Shown here one piece after another: positions 1-12,544 of a stretch of DNA of 64,000 bases. The notes under the pieces were generated by a model. It saw only the letters and a list, made by a program, of their open reading frames with translations, was not told the origin of the DNA and made no database searches. Positions within the stretch are counted from its first letter, which is position 1; each line of letters opens with the position of its first letter. The DNA lies in assembly GCA_947568835.1 (NCBI GenBank), contig OX387602.1:15489021-15553020 (forward strand), written 5' to 3'. Source of the DNA: Protonemura montana (Eukaryota; Arthropoda; Insecta; Plecoptera; Nemouridae). The position numbers and the translations under genes are program-made.

Positions 1-449
1 TAGGAGGACATTGATTTGTGTTAAAATAATAAATGCATCATTTCTTTGTAGTTGCGATAATTAATTGCGACTTGTATCAAGCAATCCCAAAAACGCATAA
101 GTGTAGCCAAAAACATTGCTAAGTTCAGTATATGTTCAACAACCCGTAGTTTGTGGACGTGTGTCGTAAATATACAAGCAGTCCTTGTGGTAAAGGAAAC
201 TTAAGAACAGCAATTAATTTATTTGTTCCTTGAAAGTAGGACTTTTTGAAAACGGTGGTTAAACCGATTTTTTTCCTAAATGTTTGAAGTTCGGTTCTAA
301 ATGTCTTAACGTTTCCGGATTGTCAGCGTCCTCTAAAAAACCCAGGTCTTTCTGTACGATCAACCCTGGACAATGATCTTCTTAAGGCAGTCACATTTCT
401 GATGAAACTGATTTAACATAACCCTCAGTGCAGAAATATTCCTGCTCAC

Positions 450-1204
450 CCTGCTGTAGTGGATGTTGTCGTGGTCATCCGAGCAGAGATAGGTTTCGCA
501 ACCGAGCTCCTTGCAAAGCTGGAGCACGTGATCCTGCGTGGGTCCTACGTAGGAGGCCCCAACATCTGCCCACCCAAAGGCGGCGTCCCCAGGACCGGGG
601 GTAATTGTGTGGGTCCTGCCGCCCACCCTGTTGTCAGCTTCGAGGATCAGCACCTCTACACCACGCTCCTTTAGGGCTCGAGCAGCGCTCAGACCTTCGG
701 GACAGGCGGAAACATAAGGGACCGTTAGAACTGTCAACTTTCATGGAAATTTATTTTTAGATAAATCCATCGGTTGATACTCAAACTAGGTAAATAGTAT
801 GTGATACAGGAAAAATGGGAATGCCCGCAGAGGTTAGAATGCTACATACATTGTAGGTCTAAAAAAGTAACTTTTATTTTTTGGTAATAACCAACTATCT
901 GGAAGATAGATTGGACCATTCACTACCCAACTACTTTTTCAATTATTATCTTCTTAAAAATTGCACAAAAATGTGTTACTTCTATACGGTTGTAAAATAA
1001 ATGATATGTCATTGGTAACTGGTCCTCTGTGCGTTTTTTTTAATATATGTAATCTAGCGTCTCCTGCAGTGAACCTTGCAACTAATTTGACATGTTTTCT
1101 GGCTCATAAAACTTAATTCTTAAATCAGGGGCATGTCAAATTTCAGCACGAGCGCACTTACCACTTAGGCCTGCCCCAACAACAATCACTCTGTTCGATG
1201 CCAT
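450..1204 (-). CDS. Flavin monoamine oxidase, first two coding exons (3' part outside window)
   Basis: Amine oxidases of the MAO-A/B type oxidise monoamines to aldehydes with FAD, on the outer mitochondrial membrane in vertebrates. Coding exon 1 is 1204–1162 (ATG at 1204, 14 codons plus one base, donor GTAAGT). Exon 2 is 694–450 (acceptor CCGAAG, donor GTGAGC). Joined, the N-terminus reads [20 protein letters not shown], the Rossmann FAD-binding GxGxxG motif near residues 9–14. It is followed by [11 protein letters not shown] and the MAO-typical SYVGPTQ. The phases close exactly (1, then 0). The 467-bp intron shows nothing else. Exon 2 ends in phase 0 at HYSR and no continuing exon was found in 1–449, so the rest lies left of the window. 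There is no N-terminal membrane segment; in known MAOs the anchor is C-terminal. SYVGPTQ favours MAO over spermine or polyamine oxidase, but with about 95 residues visible the exact substrate is not settled. Confidence 0.85.
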
Positions 1205-1940
1205 CGGTTCCGGAAAATTGGCAGTTCCTGCTCAGGAGTAGGACTCGCGGAGGTTAAGACGGGCACTGTACTGCTGATAACGACAGACCAACTATTTGTA
1301 GCTATAGCTATCACAAATTATTTTTTGTCCTTGCTTTGTGTCAATATTCTACATATTATTCTTGACATCTCATCGCTCTTATCTGAAATCACTACCGCTA
1401 ATCCGTTGATTTTCAAGCAGCAGTTTTTTTTATTTTTTTATCGAAAACACAATGCGTTGTGCATTATCGGGTCACTTGATCTTGATACCATTATCCATCG
1501 TGATCCTCTCACCATAAATATTGACAAGTCAATCAGATCTTGAATGTGGTGTATCGTGATTAACGGCTTAATACTTAGGAAATAAGGAACGGTTCAATTA
1601 ATCAGAGAAATCTATCTTTACCTCCACTCAACAAAGTCATTTTCAAACAACAAGTTCATGGCATCTATTATGGCTGCAATTTCTACTACTTGAAACCCTC
1701 TTCCTCTATAACATCTACTCAGGACGCAAGATCAGGATTTTTCTCTAAAGTGAGATATACAATTAAATAATAAACTCTTTATTTGTTAGAAACTAAAACT
1801 AAAATTAAGGTAATCCTCTTTTAAGACGGTATTCTCATCGACTTTTAGAGAAGGACTGTGTTCTTTGCCTGCACGGCAGTAGCTCTGAAGAACACAACAC
1901 CTGCAATGAATGCAAAAATGCACGGTTATTAGCAGGAATG
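1205..1940. other. Intergenic space between MAO and NAGA genes
   Basis: AT-rich sequence with no coding signal I can support. Its right part is the 3' UTR of the NAGA-like gene. The left part should hold the 5' UTR and promoter of the MAO gene. Confidence 0.5.
1778..1783 (-). promoter_or_regulatory. Polyadenylation signal of the NAGA-like gene
   Basis: The complement reads AATAAA, about 160 nt downstream of the stop codon at 1941–1943. Position and orientation fit; cleavage site not seen. Confidence 0.5.
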
Positions 1941-4702
1941 CTACAAAACCTTGGTTGTTAGTTGATTCCCAAAGATTTGTTTCTTGGCAGATTCCAACAG
2001 ATTTTTTGAAAACGTGTACTTGCCTGAGGGATTCACCCTGACGCTCAGAGTGCTGTCAGGACGAAGAATGAACGGGGCGTCTGCACTGTACAGATCCTGC
2101 CAGCAAGAAAAATTAAGGATTAAGTCGATTCACGGCACCTCCACCAAGGTATCTAGCGGCTCAATTTAACAAATGAGGAACGTGCGAACAATAATATTGC
2201 CTACAAAACCAAGTGTAAACACATTAATAGGAAAAAAATTTCCTTGAGGGTGGAGTAGGTTTCCTTGCAACAGTTGGGCAGCGAGTTTGCAAAACAACGA
2301 TCAGTCGTTGTTGGGAGCAAACAGTTGAGAGAAATGATTCACTCAGACAGAGACGGAATATTGGCAAGCCTTAAATAATGCTAGCAAAGATGCTAGTCAA
2401 CCGAGCAAACAGAGCAACTATGATTTGAAACATCGAAAGAGCAAATATCTGAAATATCTGGAGTTCTGGCGCAGAACAACGACAACAAATCGCAAATAAA
2501 ATGTTACGAGCTTCTTGCAGTTTTACTTGTAAATGGTATTTTTTTTACGTCTGATTCGGATGAGGCTGCCTCCCATGCGACCTCTTGTAACTGATACAAA
2601 TAAGAAAACGCCATGTGGATGGTACTTCCATTTTCATCTTTCTGTTGGTGGTGGTGGCTACTTACCTCGAAGACGTATCCATCGGCGGGGGTCAATCCGA
2701 TCTCCGCGAGCGTCACTGCGAAGGGGTACGGCCAGCCGTCAGTGCGGCGGCTCAGGAAGGCAACGGCGTAGGAGTAGTCTCCGTCGATGATAGGGCTGAT
2801 GGCCCGCGTCCATACGGAGATGTTGTTCCTCTGCAGCACAGAAACAGTCTCATTACCCACTTGGCTTGACTGGGAATAAGCTGTCCATTATGAACGAAGT
2901 ACAATGTTTTGCTAGCATAATACAGGAATCCTATCTGGAAAAAATTCCTGCAGGTCTACAAATCCCCCAAGGAGATCGACTATCGCCTCTCACTAATAAG
3001 ATAGGGAAATCACAGTCGAAATAATATAATCTAGAGCATTTGTGTATGCAGTCTTTATAAAAAACACCCTAGTCCTCCTATTTACCACAAGTATCTGCAG
3101 TCCCTGTATTCCCAGAGGGTCCTGGTCGACGGCAATGACCCTTTCGTTCAGCAGAATGGCCTTGAACTCCGGTCTTACGGTGGCTACATCGTTGGACATG
3201 ATAAGTGGCGCCGCGAGAATTGCCCAGATTGCCATCTGCGCCTTGCTTTGATCGATGGTCAGGCCGTAGTTTCCAATGATAATCTGGTACAGAGGAGGAA
3301 GTCGGTAAAAAAGACCAGGAAATTCACTATAGTGCTGGTTTGGTCCGGGACAGGTTTACGCACCATGTCAGGATCGTTCCAATGTCCTGGACCAGCATGC
3401 TGAGCTATTATGTCCTGTTTTTCCGCGTAGTAATCAATAATGTACGAAACGCTGTACCACGAATCGTCGATGTCGTCGTAGTTACGCCAAAGATTGCAGA
3501 ACTCCTTCATCAGGGTGAAGTTAAGCTGCAAACGAGAAACTTAACAATTTTTGGCTGTTTAAGCCAGCTACTACGTATTGTGCACTAACCGAAGCAATAA
3601 ATCGCTTGTGGAATGTTGTAAAAATATTGGACGTACGGGAACGCCGGCTTCTTCCTGATACACAGGCCAACTGCACGAGTAAATCATAGGACGTCCAGTT
3701 TGGTTCAGGAAAGTTCCATAAGCAGGATATCCTAGAGAATACGTTGACAAGAAAGATTAGCAGACAGTCCCCACCCAATGGTAGTGCGATTTTGAGATGT
3801 AAAAATAATGGGCCGCTTTGCACCTTCGTTCATGTCCAATGGGTCAGCGTAGCATCCATCTAGTTTGACGTAGTCGACGTCCCAATCTGCGAACGTTTGG
3901 GCGTCCAGTTCCAAGTTCCCCAAAACTCCCGGGTATCCTCCACATGTAAAGTTGCCGTAGTCTTCGTACAGCCCGAATTTCAGCCCGACATTGTGGATCT
4001 GAGAAATGAAAACAACAACTGCTTATCTTTGAACATATTTGTTGTCAATCTCTGTGAAGATCAAACACCGATAAAGGGACGCACCCAAGTTGGGTAGCCA
4101 CTGGAAGTTTTGCTACCAAGAAAGCATGTAGAGTCAGAGCCAGCTACCCGGTATTTAATTTGTCCTTATGTTAATGTAATCTAAATATGTAATTCGTCTG
4201 TATGATATTATCGAAAAACGCAAGAAAAACAGCCTGGGAGCCTGAACCCCTTATAGCTATTCCGAGTCGACTTACATAATCGGCAAGCGCTTTAATCCCA
4301 TTCGGGAACCGTTCGGGATCAGGCTGCAGTTTCCCGTCGGCGTCTCTTTCGTGGGACAGCCAGCAATCGTCGATGATGAGGTATTCATAACCAGCATCCT
4401 TGTATCCTTCAGACACCATCTTGTCGGCGATACGTCGGAAAAGCTGCTCGCTGGAACCGGAAGAAGTTAAATTGTCACATTTCGGACAGGCATCCCACAA
4501 CGCTAAAATTACATAGACATATAGTTCGGGTATACCTGATGCACTCGTCAGGGTAATTTTCGCAATCTGTGATGCATCGAAACCTCTGCCAGGACATCCA
4601 ACCCATCGGTGGGGTCAAACCCAGTCCGTTGTCAAGCGCCACGACGTCGGCAACCAAGACGCCGAAGATGAGCGTCAAAACAAGCGTTGGCAGGGACGCC
4701 AT
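1941..4702 (-). CDS. Alpha-N-acetylgalactosaminidase / alpha-galactosidase (GH27)
   Basis: Lysosomal or secreted GH27 glycosidase that removes terminal alpha-linked GalNAc or galactose from glycoconjugates. Eight exons: 4702–4536, 4450–4276, 3998–3824, 3731–3637, 3525–3364, 3283–3086, 2830–2666, 2096–1941. All phases close, giving 430 residues (human NAGA has 411). Residues 1–22 form a signal peptide. Family blocks follow: [33 protein letters not shown] (nucleophile Asp161) and [10 protein letters not shown] (acid/base Asp222), then [11 protein letters not shown] and NQDPLG-like VDQDPLG. In the selectivity loop YSCSWPVY, Ser193 and Val196 sit where human NAGA has Ser188/Ala191 and alpha-galactosidase A has Glu203/Leu206, so GalNAc acceptance is likely. 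The sixth exon could end at a GTGGTA donor just before the chosen GTAAAT donor, changing one residue. Confidence 0.93.
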
Positions 4703-6700
4703 TCTCTAGCCTGAATGCGAGATTATAATCATTCGTGGAGAGGTCATTAGCTGTGTGGGTCTTCGAAATTAATAGATACTTTGTTAACTTTCTCAATGGT
4801 GATAGGCGAATGACCTAATCCCGATAATAATTGAGTTACTGATTTCGAAAAATATCACAAGCTGCTTGTTTTGAATTTCAAAAAATTGCTTGTATCTTTC
4901 CGCAGATCAAAGTGTATGGAACTGTATGATTTGCAATACCGATACGAAGTAAATGCTCATTGTTTGGCGTACAACCGAAAACATTATATTTATATTTGAT
5001 AGCAAGTGAAACATTAATACGCACCTTGATGTTTTCCAGCGGCGGTGATATTTCGAGCAAATTGTAAAGCTCCCCTGAGGAAAACGAGAGCGTGTGTCTT
5101 CCAAGACAACTGGCCAGCCTTTATAATCAAGAATCGCCTCTGTTTATCAACGCATAGCAGTTACAGCTACGTTATCAGCCAGGTCAACGTTGATAGTCCG
5201 TGGCAGGCCACTCGTGCACAAGTCTTCGGAACACAAAGGTACGAATTGAATGACAGTCGGATCGCTGATGAAAGGAAAAGTTCGCGCTTCATTGACAACT
5301 GTCAAGTACAAACATTGCGGAAATATAAACGGCTTATGAGCAATAACTAATTAGACCAGAACCTTTGGAACCCTTGTTAAAGCTACCAAACCAATCAAGG
5401 TGACCCAACCTATGACATACAAATAAGTTGATTTCCTGACAGTGTGGAAATTTTCTAATCTTAGTAAGTCCGTTAGACTATCAGGTAAACGTCCATGTCG
5501 CTGTTACGCTCGTAACTCTTGTTTATGTGCCTTAATAAAGCTGTTAAATTACCTTTAATTACACTGTTACATTTTGGTATTAGTGCACTTTAGAAGATTC
5601 GCTGTCGGCTGGACGTAGAATAGTTATTTATGACAGTTAACATCATCATAGAATTGTAAATAATTTAGCATCCTGCAATGGACAAGATGACAGTGTCATA
5701 GGGTGTTATATGAAAATACTATTTAAGTTTAAGAATTGTTAGGACTGAAACAAAGGTTTCAGCTCTCATGATTATGTTCAAATTTTAACTGGAAAAAATA
5801 TTCAAAAACCAAACCAAGAGTTTAAAATATTTTAAGTAAAGCTGTCTTTGTCCATCTCATAAGCATTTTGTAGCCACTAAATTTGTTCGATGTCTAGTGT
5901 GTCTAGTGCGAAATGATGTACATACAGATCATTATGTAACATTCCATTGCAGTATTAATCACATATTTACACGTCAATATCATTGTGAATCAACACTTGA
6001 TGCTATCAAGATGTTCAAACAAAGTCTTGCACCAAATCACAGTTGAATCTTTCAATAGGTGTGGTGCAACGAAACTTGTGAATAGGTAAACATGTAACCC
6101 ACAAAGCTATGTAGAAACGCAACAAGCACTCGAGATAACCTATTGTTATTTAAATTTAAATATTGGCCCTATCAGTAATACAGTTTGATAAAGAGTTTAT
6201 TCATGCTGATATGTTTTTTGTTCATGATGATCTTATTTGATGAAAATATACTGATTTACAGTAAAGCTTACAACTGACAATTGTATTTATTCTCTCAGAA
6301 AATGGAGCATATTCACAGAACTAAGGACTGAGGACTAAGGAATGTAGGATCAAGGAAGAAATGGTTCAGTAGCGGCAAGAAAATAAGCCCCCCCCCCTGC
6401 CCCTTCGTAAAAAAACACTGCTTTTTCGTATTGAAAGGTGAGCTTATCTCAATAAAATAATATATTTGTGTTCGAGCCCATTGTGCCCACTTTCTTCACA
6501 TTTGGTTACATAAGTGAGTTCATCTCACAAAAGGGTAAAAGAAACTTTCAGCATCCAAAAATAATCAGTTCAAAAACTTACAAAAAAAAAAATAAGTGTG
6601 GCCACATTTAGTGAAAATGTTTGATTAATCAACTGCACAGTTTGATAGGTCGAGGAAGTGCCAAAACAAATCAAAGAAAGGCAGTAATTTTTCTCCAAGT
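4703..6700. other. Intergenic region, no gene seen
   Basis: AT-rich DNA upstream of the NAGA-like start; it should contain its promoter and any 5' UTR exon. Short open frames here have no recognisable product. A C9 run lies near 6390 and a short ACTAAGGACTGAGG-type tandem near 6320. Nothing else supported. Confidence 0.5.
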
Positions 6701-6712
6701 CCAATTGCGACA

Positions 6713-7194
6713 GTGGTAGTCACTTCAGACCTTCAGACACAATCTCTACTTTTATATGGTATCATGATATGGGGTCAAGCATCGAATGGACACTTGGCGC
6801 GTTTAAAAACAATACAAAATAGAATAGTCAAAACTATGATACCTGCCAATCTACACCCAAGTGATATGATACCTAAAGATAGATATATAGATTTTGTGAA
6901 CTTGTTTCAATCGACGAACTTTTCATTTATCGCCTCGTATTAAAATATTATTTCTCTGATGAATTCAAGGAGTTCGATACCCATTGTGCAAACACTCGTC
7001 TAGGTACAATTAAACCCACGTTTCAAAACTCCCCTTTACTTCAACAAATATGGGAAAAGAAAACTATCGTTTGCAATCCCTAGTGTATTTAATGCGCTAC
7101 CAAATCAATTGCGTAACTTGGAGAAATTTTCAGAAATACAATCTAAACTTAAAGTATGGCTACTATCACGAAATAAAAATCAAAATGTGAAATA
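6713..7194 (+). mobile_element. Decayed non-LTR retrotransposon, reverse-transcriptase C-terminus
   Basis: The reading begins LLYGIMIWGQASNGHLARL and continues with QNRIVKTMI, the typical end of Jockey/CR1-like reverse transcriptases (LYG..IWG, then a leucine-rich helix and LQNRI). A stop at 6942 is followed in another frame by residues such as PLLQQIWEKKTIV. A further frame gives LPNQLRNLEKFSEIQSKLK, ending at a stop near 7194. At least two frameshifts or stops make it a dead 5'-truncated copy. I cannot assign a clade. The AT-rich sequence after it may be its 3' tail. Confidence 0.7.
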
Positions 7195-7199
7195 AGTAC

Positions 7200-8360
7200 G
7201 AAACATATGTTTCATGCTCTTACGTTTTCATCCAACTTGTTTTGTTGTCATGCTCTAATAAATCATTTAAGCTGTCAGCAGCTATGACATTACTCGGTCA
7301 ACAATTGTATATAATTGTGATTATTTATTATTCTTATTTTTGTTTATCTAGAATCTATATTATTGTAATTATTTTAATATATTAATTATTTCTCACCATT
7401 ATCCTTAACTCTCAATTTACCTATTCATGAATTTAGCAGTTTGCTTGCATTAATTGTGATTTATTGAGGCTTAATTATAATTTATTGGCATTGATTATTT
7501 ACTTAGAGGTTTCACTCTTGGTTTACTCTATCAAACCATCCAAAATGACATACATGCATTATTTTTGTTAACTTGTTTTTTATAATTATACTATGGACAA
7601 GCCTGATGGGCTTTGTAGAAAGAAGTACATACTGAAGATAAATGTATTAACGTGTTTGTGGAATAAAAATATGATGAAGATGAGACCGACTAACTCCTTT
7701 TTGCCCCCTGCCACCCTAAAATATAGACAATCTAAAATCTCAGTAGGACTTCCTTAGCTGGCGGCTGGGCCTGTCCATGGTCGCAGGCACTTAGTTCTAT
7801 CACTGATGTGGTCACAGAAGAGATAGCTACAGATATATGGGAACATAATGCGGAGAAAGTCGTTTTACAATAAATTACACTGCACTCACAGATTATAAAT
7901 ATATTTTTTCAGCAAGTTCAGCAGGACACGCTGACTGGGAATCCACGTGACATAACGCTTAAGAAAATCCTTAGGATCTCGGTGTCTTAACTTCTCTTGC
8001 CACAGAATTATTTCTCAACCTGCAAATTCTTAGAAAGTAGGCAAAAGAAATATCAGTTTGCCACATTTTAAAATTCTTGAAGATCATCACATGTCATTTG
8101 ATTTCAATAAATTTTACTATCAAAGAAACTGAGATTAATGCAAAATAAAATCTGCAGGTAATAAAATCCAGTCTTGCCTATCAATTTCCTTATTTTTACC
8201 AAAAAATGGTTCCAATTTCACCAAAAAGTAGTAGTATTGCAATTATAGTCAAGTAGGTATGGAGGAAGGTATGGAGGAAGGAAGGTACATAGTTACATTG
8301 AGTAAATAAAATAATAAACGTATCATATATTGAATTAAAACTCTTATAATGTTAATATCC
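7200..8360. other. Intergenic, AT-rich
   Basis: Between the dead retroelement and the 3' end of UFC1. It includes a purine-rich GGAGGAAGGT stretch near 8260–8290. No gene or RNA recognised. Confidence 0.45.
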
Positions 8361-9147
8361 TCAGCTTGATCCTTCTCCTTTCTCTTTGTAGCTGATGATT
8401 TCCTTTTCAATCAAGTCTGGAATTTCCACGGCTAGCCAAGGCCCGAGCTGTAACAGAATTTAAATGTTAGTATTTGAAATTATGCTTGGCTTATGACTGA
8501 TTCAGCTACATGTGTAGACATACCCCTAATGCCATAGCATGAGCTAAGCCAAACTTTGGAACATTGCGAGCCCAAAGTGGCTTAAAATGATCGGTCAAGC
8601 ATATTTTTCCACCACGGTACATCTTTGCAGTTTTTCCATCTAGCTCGGGAAGAGCAATCTCAGGAGCTGTCGTTGGGTATGTTATTGGAATCTGTATAAG
8701 TGGATAAAAAATCAATCCTTCGACTTACTTATTGATTTTTATATTTCAAATTCTCTGGTTTAACTAAGTTTGACATACTTACGTCGAACTCGACATCAAA
8801 CTCGTACTTTAGAAGGTTATGAATGTGCCAACATTTTCCAAACCATCGAGTTCCTTCTTTGTTAGACTCCAAACGGAACCAGTCGTTTCCAGCACTTTTA
8901 TTGTTTTGAACATACTAAAGAATATGGGAAAATAATTAGTATTTTTTTAGGTTACGTCAAACATCAGATCCATATGGAGTTTTACCAAATACATTTAGGT
9001 ATTTTTAATACAAGTGCAATGTACCTGAATCAAGCTAGTGTACTCCTCTTTCAGTCTTTGAACCCAAAGATCTTTATCCCGGGGCCCTGCTTTTGTTTTT
9101 AACAAAGGTATTGCACTTAAGGTCTTCTTCGTCACCTCGTCTACCAT
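8361..9147 (-). CDS. UFC1: UFM1-conjugating E2 enzyme UFC1
   Basis: E2 enzyme of the ufmylation cascade. It takes the ubiquitin-like UFM1 from UBA5 on its active cysteine and passes it to UFL1 targets, mainly ER-associated ribosomes. Four exons: 9147–9025, 8914–8783, 8691–8524, 8447–8361; all introns are phase 0 and GT–AG. The product has 169 residues (human 167). Long blocks match the human protein, including [48 protein letters not shown] and [13 protein letters not shown]. The catalytic cysteine in GGKICLTD is residue 116, the same number as in human UFC1. The ATG at 9147 was chosen over a non-ATG frame extension up to 9222 because the family starts here. The next gene ends only about 308 bp upstream. 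Confidence 0.97.
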
Positions 9148-9455
9148 CTTGAAATTTTGACAGCTAGCATCAACAGGTGCAATGGCGACCGCTCGATTCA
9201 AAACCCCGGATAAATTCGACAAACAATAAATAACACGATAACAAATAACATAATTTTTTTTTGTAGGTACATTTCAATACGATTTACCAAAACGTGTATT
9301 CAACAGTTTCGAAATTTACAAGCTATTTTGTATCAGCACAATACAAATTTTAATAGTCATCATGTAATACCATGCAGCAAATATGTGAGATCTGATTCAT
9401 ATTTCTGCCCTTATTGTGATACGTCAGCAGCAAAAAAGAATTGAGCATGTGGGGA

Positions 9456-12400
9456 CTAAAGCTTCCCGTATCTAGTTCTGTATTTATCGGGCGACGGGCT
9501 ACAGTATTCGTTGTAAATGAGCTTGAACAAGAAAAGATGGAAGATGACAATGAGTATGGAGATGGCTATCCAGAAGAGTGTGGGCAGACCGCCCAGGTGG
9601 CTGCCGTGACGATGAAGAGCGATGACATTTGTCTCTAAAGGCGGGGCGTCAACCACTTCCTTGACGTGAATTGCGTGCCGTAGGTCTTCCATGTGCTGGC
9701 GATCGGCGGTGATGTATAAAATAGCGGTGACCGGGTCAGTTAGCTTCACCGGGAACTCCTTCTTCTGCGGGCCGAGTTGGACGGGGGAGTCGAGGCAACC
9801 ACCTGCAGGAAGTGGATTAATTAGCAACTAAATGTTGTAAGTGCATGATTTGCACAGATGCAGTTGTTGAAATAAAACTGAAAGAGTGATCAGACTCAAG
9901 GAATAGGGAGGACGATAACTGTGCATGATTATGATGCAATTTTCAAAATTCTAGCAGGGAAAATGTCAAAACCATTTTGGTTTAGTGCCAGATCCAGAAA
10001 GTTAAAATAAATCTAAATATTGGAAAAAAACACGTCTTGATTGAAGCAAAAATCTTACCATCTTCATTAGTAAATCAATTTCTTTCAAGTGTTACGAATG
10101 CTACATACCTATCAGAATTGTATGAAAATCCAAACAAGACAAAAATCTTCTTTTTTCTGCAGACTTCTGAAATTGACCTTGGAAAATGAAAGACTGACTC
10201 ACCATCGCAGGCGTAGTAGTATTTGTCGCTGCGATCGAGAGCAGCGAGCAGCATGGCTTTGTTGTCTGCCTGTAGAACGATGCTTATATTGACGTGCGTG
10301 GCGTTTCCGTACGAAATGCGGCGGAACAGGTAGTCCCGGTGCAGGTCCTTGGGGTGGATTCGCAGCTCCAAGTGCTGGTTTGAGAAGCGCAGTGCACCAA
10401 GACTCAGCGTCATTGCCTGGATCACTCCGCTGGCACCAGCCTTCAGCAGGTTGTGACAGCTGCAGGCCCAAGAGTATGCTTTTTGTGAGTATGGCTATTA
10501 AAAGATGGCTGGTGATGATATTTTAACCCTCCTGATACATCACACAATTGTGTTTGTGAGATTTATTTGTGGTGTTTAACGACGCACTGTTTTAACAACA
10601 GGCCCTGCGGCACTGGTCTAATGGCTTCGGTGTGTTTACAAGCCAGGGATGAGAAAAGAATACACAACCTACCACAGTTGTAATTCTACCCTCTACGTGA
10701 ACAAGTCAACAGCCAAAATGTTGTATCTCTTTCTTTATTTGGCTATCAGCCACGGTAACTTTGCCATGGTAACTTCACTGGATAATTTACAAGTAATTTC
10801 TACATTCCTCTCCCAAACATCCAGTCTCTCCATTTCCTTTCAATTGATTCTTTCTCAGACACTTTTCAGAGATGTTGTAATACTTTTTCTTACAAATTGA
10901 CCATGATACTAGTTTTCAAAACAAAATAATTTAATAGTAAGCTTTGAATCAAATGGAAATTGTGAATTCTCCTGGCACCAACCTTTCAACATATCTAGTC
11001 CGTGACTTTTCTTTTTCCAAGTTTACCTTCAACCAAACTATTTTCTCCCAACTTCTAAAGTGAGTTGTGTGGCAGACAGTTAAAAACGCAAGACGTACCC
11101 CTGTTTCTCGAGAGTGAGGAGCCAGTGCGATGTCATAGAGTTGACAATGTCAAGCGTGGAGTGGTCGCGCCACAGATTAGTGGCTTGCAGCGTATGGAAA
11201 CCACCGTAGCAGCCGTCGGCGTACGCCAGGCTCGTAGCCAGTTGCTGCTTCCGGTCAGCCGTGGTCGCTTCCTCGTAGTATGGTGCCGTCACTAGGGAAA
11301 CGATGAAAGGTGAGTAACTATTTTAATGGGTGTAGTTCCTACAGATTTTTGTTTTTTATAAAATATTTCATAGTTAATTTCAGATGTTGTACATTTGGGA
11401 ACCGTATTTATTGAATGGTGGTAAATACCTTGCGACAGCACATAGTAGATGGTAGCATTTATGTTATCACCGTTGATCGATCCATCAGCCTTGGAATAGC
11501 TGATTGATAGACCAGTTTGCCACAGATGCTGCCAAACATTTGTGTGAGCTTCTTTCAAAAAGTCACCTGTTTTGGATAAGGCTTTCTTCATGCACTGAAA
11601 GTTAAGCAAATCACTAATAAACCACTTTAGCCCCTATGCAAATTGTAATAATTAATTGGGTGTTATTTTACCTCTATCGCTTGCTTTTCAACAAGATCCT
11701 TTTTTCCAATTGCATCAGCTTTATTGATTGGTTCAGAATAATTTAGTGCAGTCAGTATCTCGAGGGTCCTCGAGCTCCTAGCCTTGACTGAGAGCGAATG
11801 TGGCAGCTTCTTAGAAACTATGGACACTGCAATTACATCTGCATTCGACTCAACTGGCACTTGAACAACACCAGTAGTGACCTCAAATTCCTGTTTTCCG
11901 AGCACCGTTGGCAAATTGAGCACGTGAGAGACAGCTGATGGCCAGTTGTCGTGCTGAAATTGTTCCAAGTTAATGTCCAAGTTCTCATTGCTCGGGTTGG
12001 TAATCTTCATTTCTTGAACCAATACGGCAGGGATTGTACGATGAGCCAAGTACTGATATGTAATAGAAACACCACTGGCAAAGCATTGAAATTTGTAAGT
12101 GACACCTGTTACATAGTTCACCACTGTTGCTTCATTCACTGTGCCTAGATCTCTTTCTAAAGTCAGTATCGGGTGCCAATAAACAGGCAGGGACAAGGTA
12201 CGGCCATTGCGAATGTATAGCGGGCTGTCTGGTTCAATGCTAAGTCCAAATATACCATTTCCTACGTAGGGGACGTATGGTTTTTCACCCTCTGTAAGGG
12301 GATAATGGCGAATATTTACATTGAACTCTTCTGCATCTACGTAAAATGATGCAAGGCGATCACTGAGACATCGTTCGGCAGCGTTTTCTATTCGAATAGG

Positions 12401-12544
12401 CGTCTTAGAAAGAAACCGAAAAATGCTAGGGCCAAGGTACAGTGTTATCCCAAAAACTACTAAAATTAGTATAAATGTTCGTCTGTATGTGAAATAATTA
12501 TCTAGAATTCTCTTCCATCTCCGCAGCAGTTCCATTAACTCCAT
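9456..12544 (-). CDS. KIAA2013: KIAA2013-like type I/II membrane protein
   Basis: Orthologue of the uncharacterised vertebrate KIAA2013 family; no biochemical role is known to me. Five exons: 12544–11672, 11594–11429, 11291–11099, 10459–10203, 9802–9456, with closing phases (0, 1, 2, 1), giving 611 residues. An N-terminal membrane segment lies at about residues 23–41 ([20 protein letters not shown]). A large extracytoplasmic region with several NxS/T sites follows, then a second membrane segment near the end ([18 protein letters not shown]) and the conserved tail KLIYNEYC. Matches to the human protein include [36 protein letters not shown] and [15 protein letters not shown]. The ATG at 12544 follows an alternative non-ATG extension of two codons. 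Introns of about 400–640 bp hold nothing recognisable. The upstream neighbour WDR70 is divergent. Confidence 0.92.
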
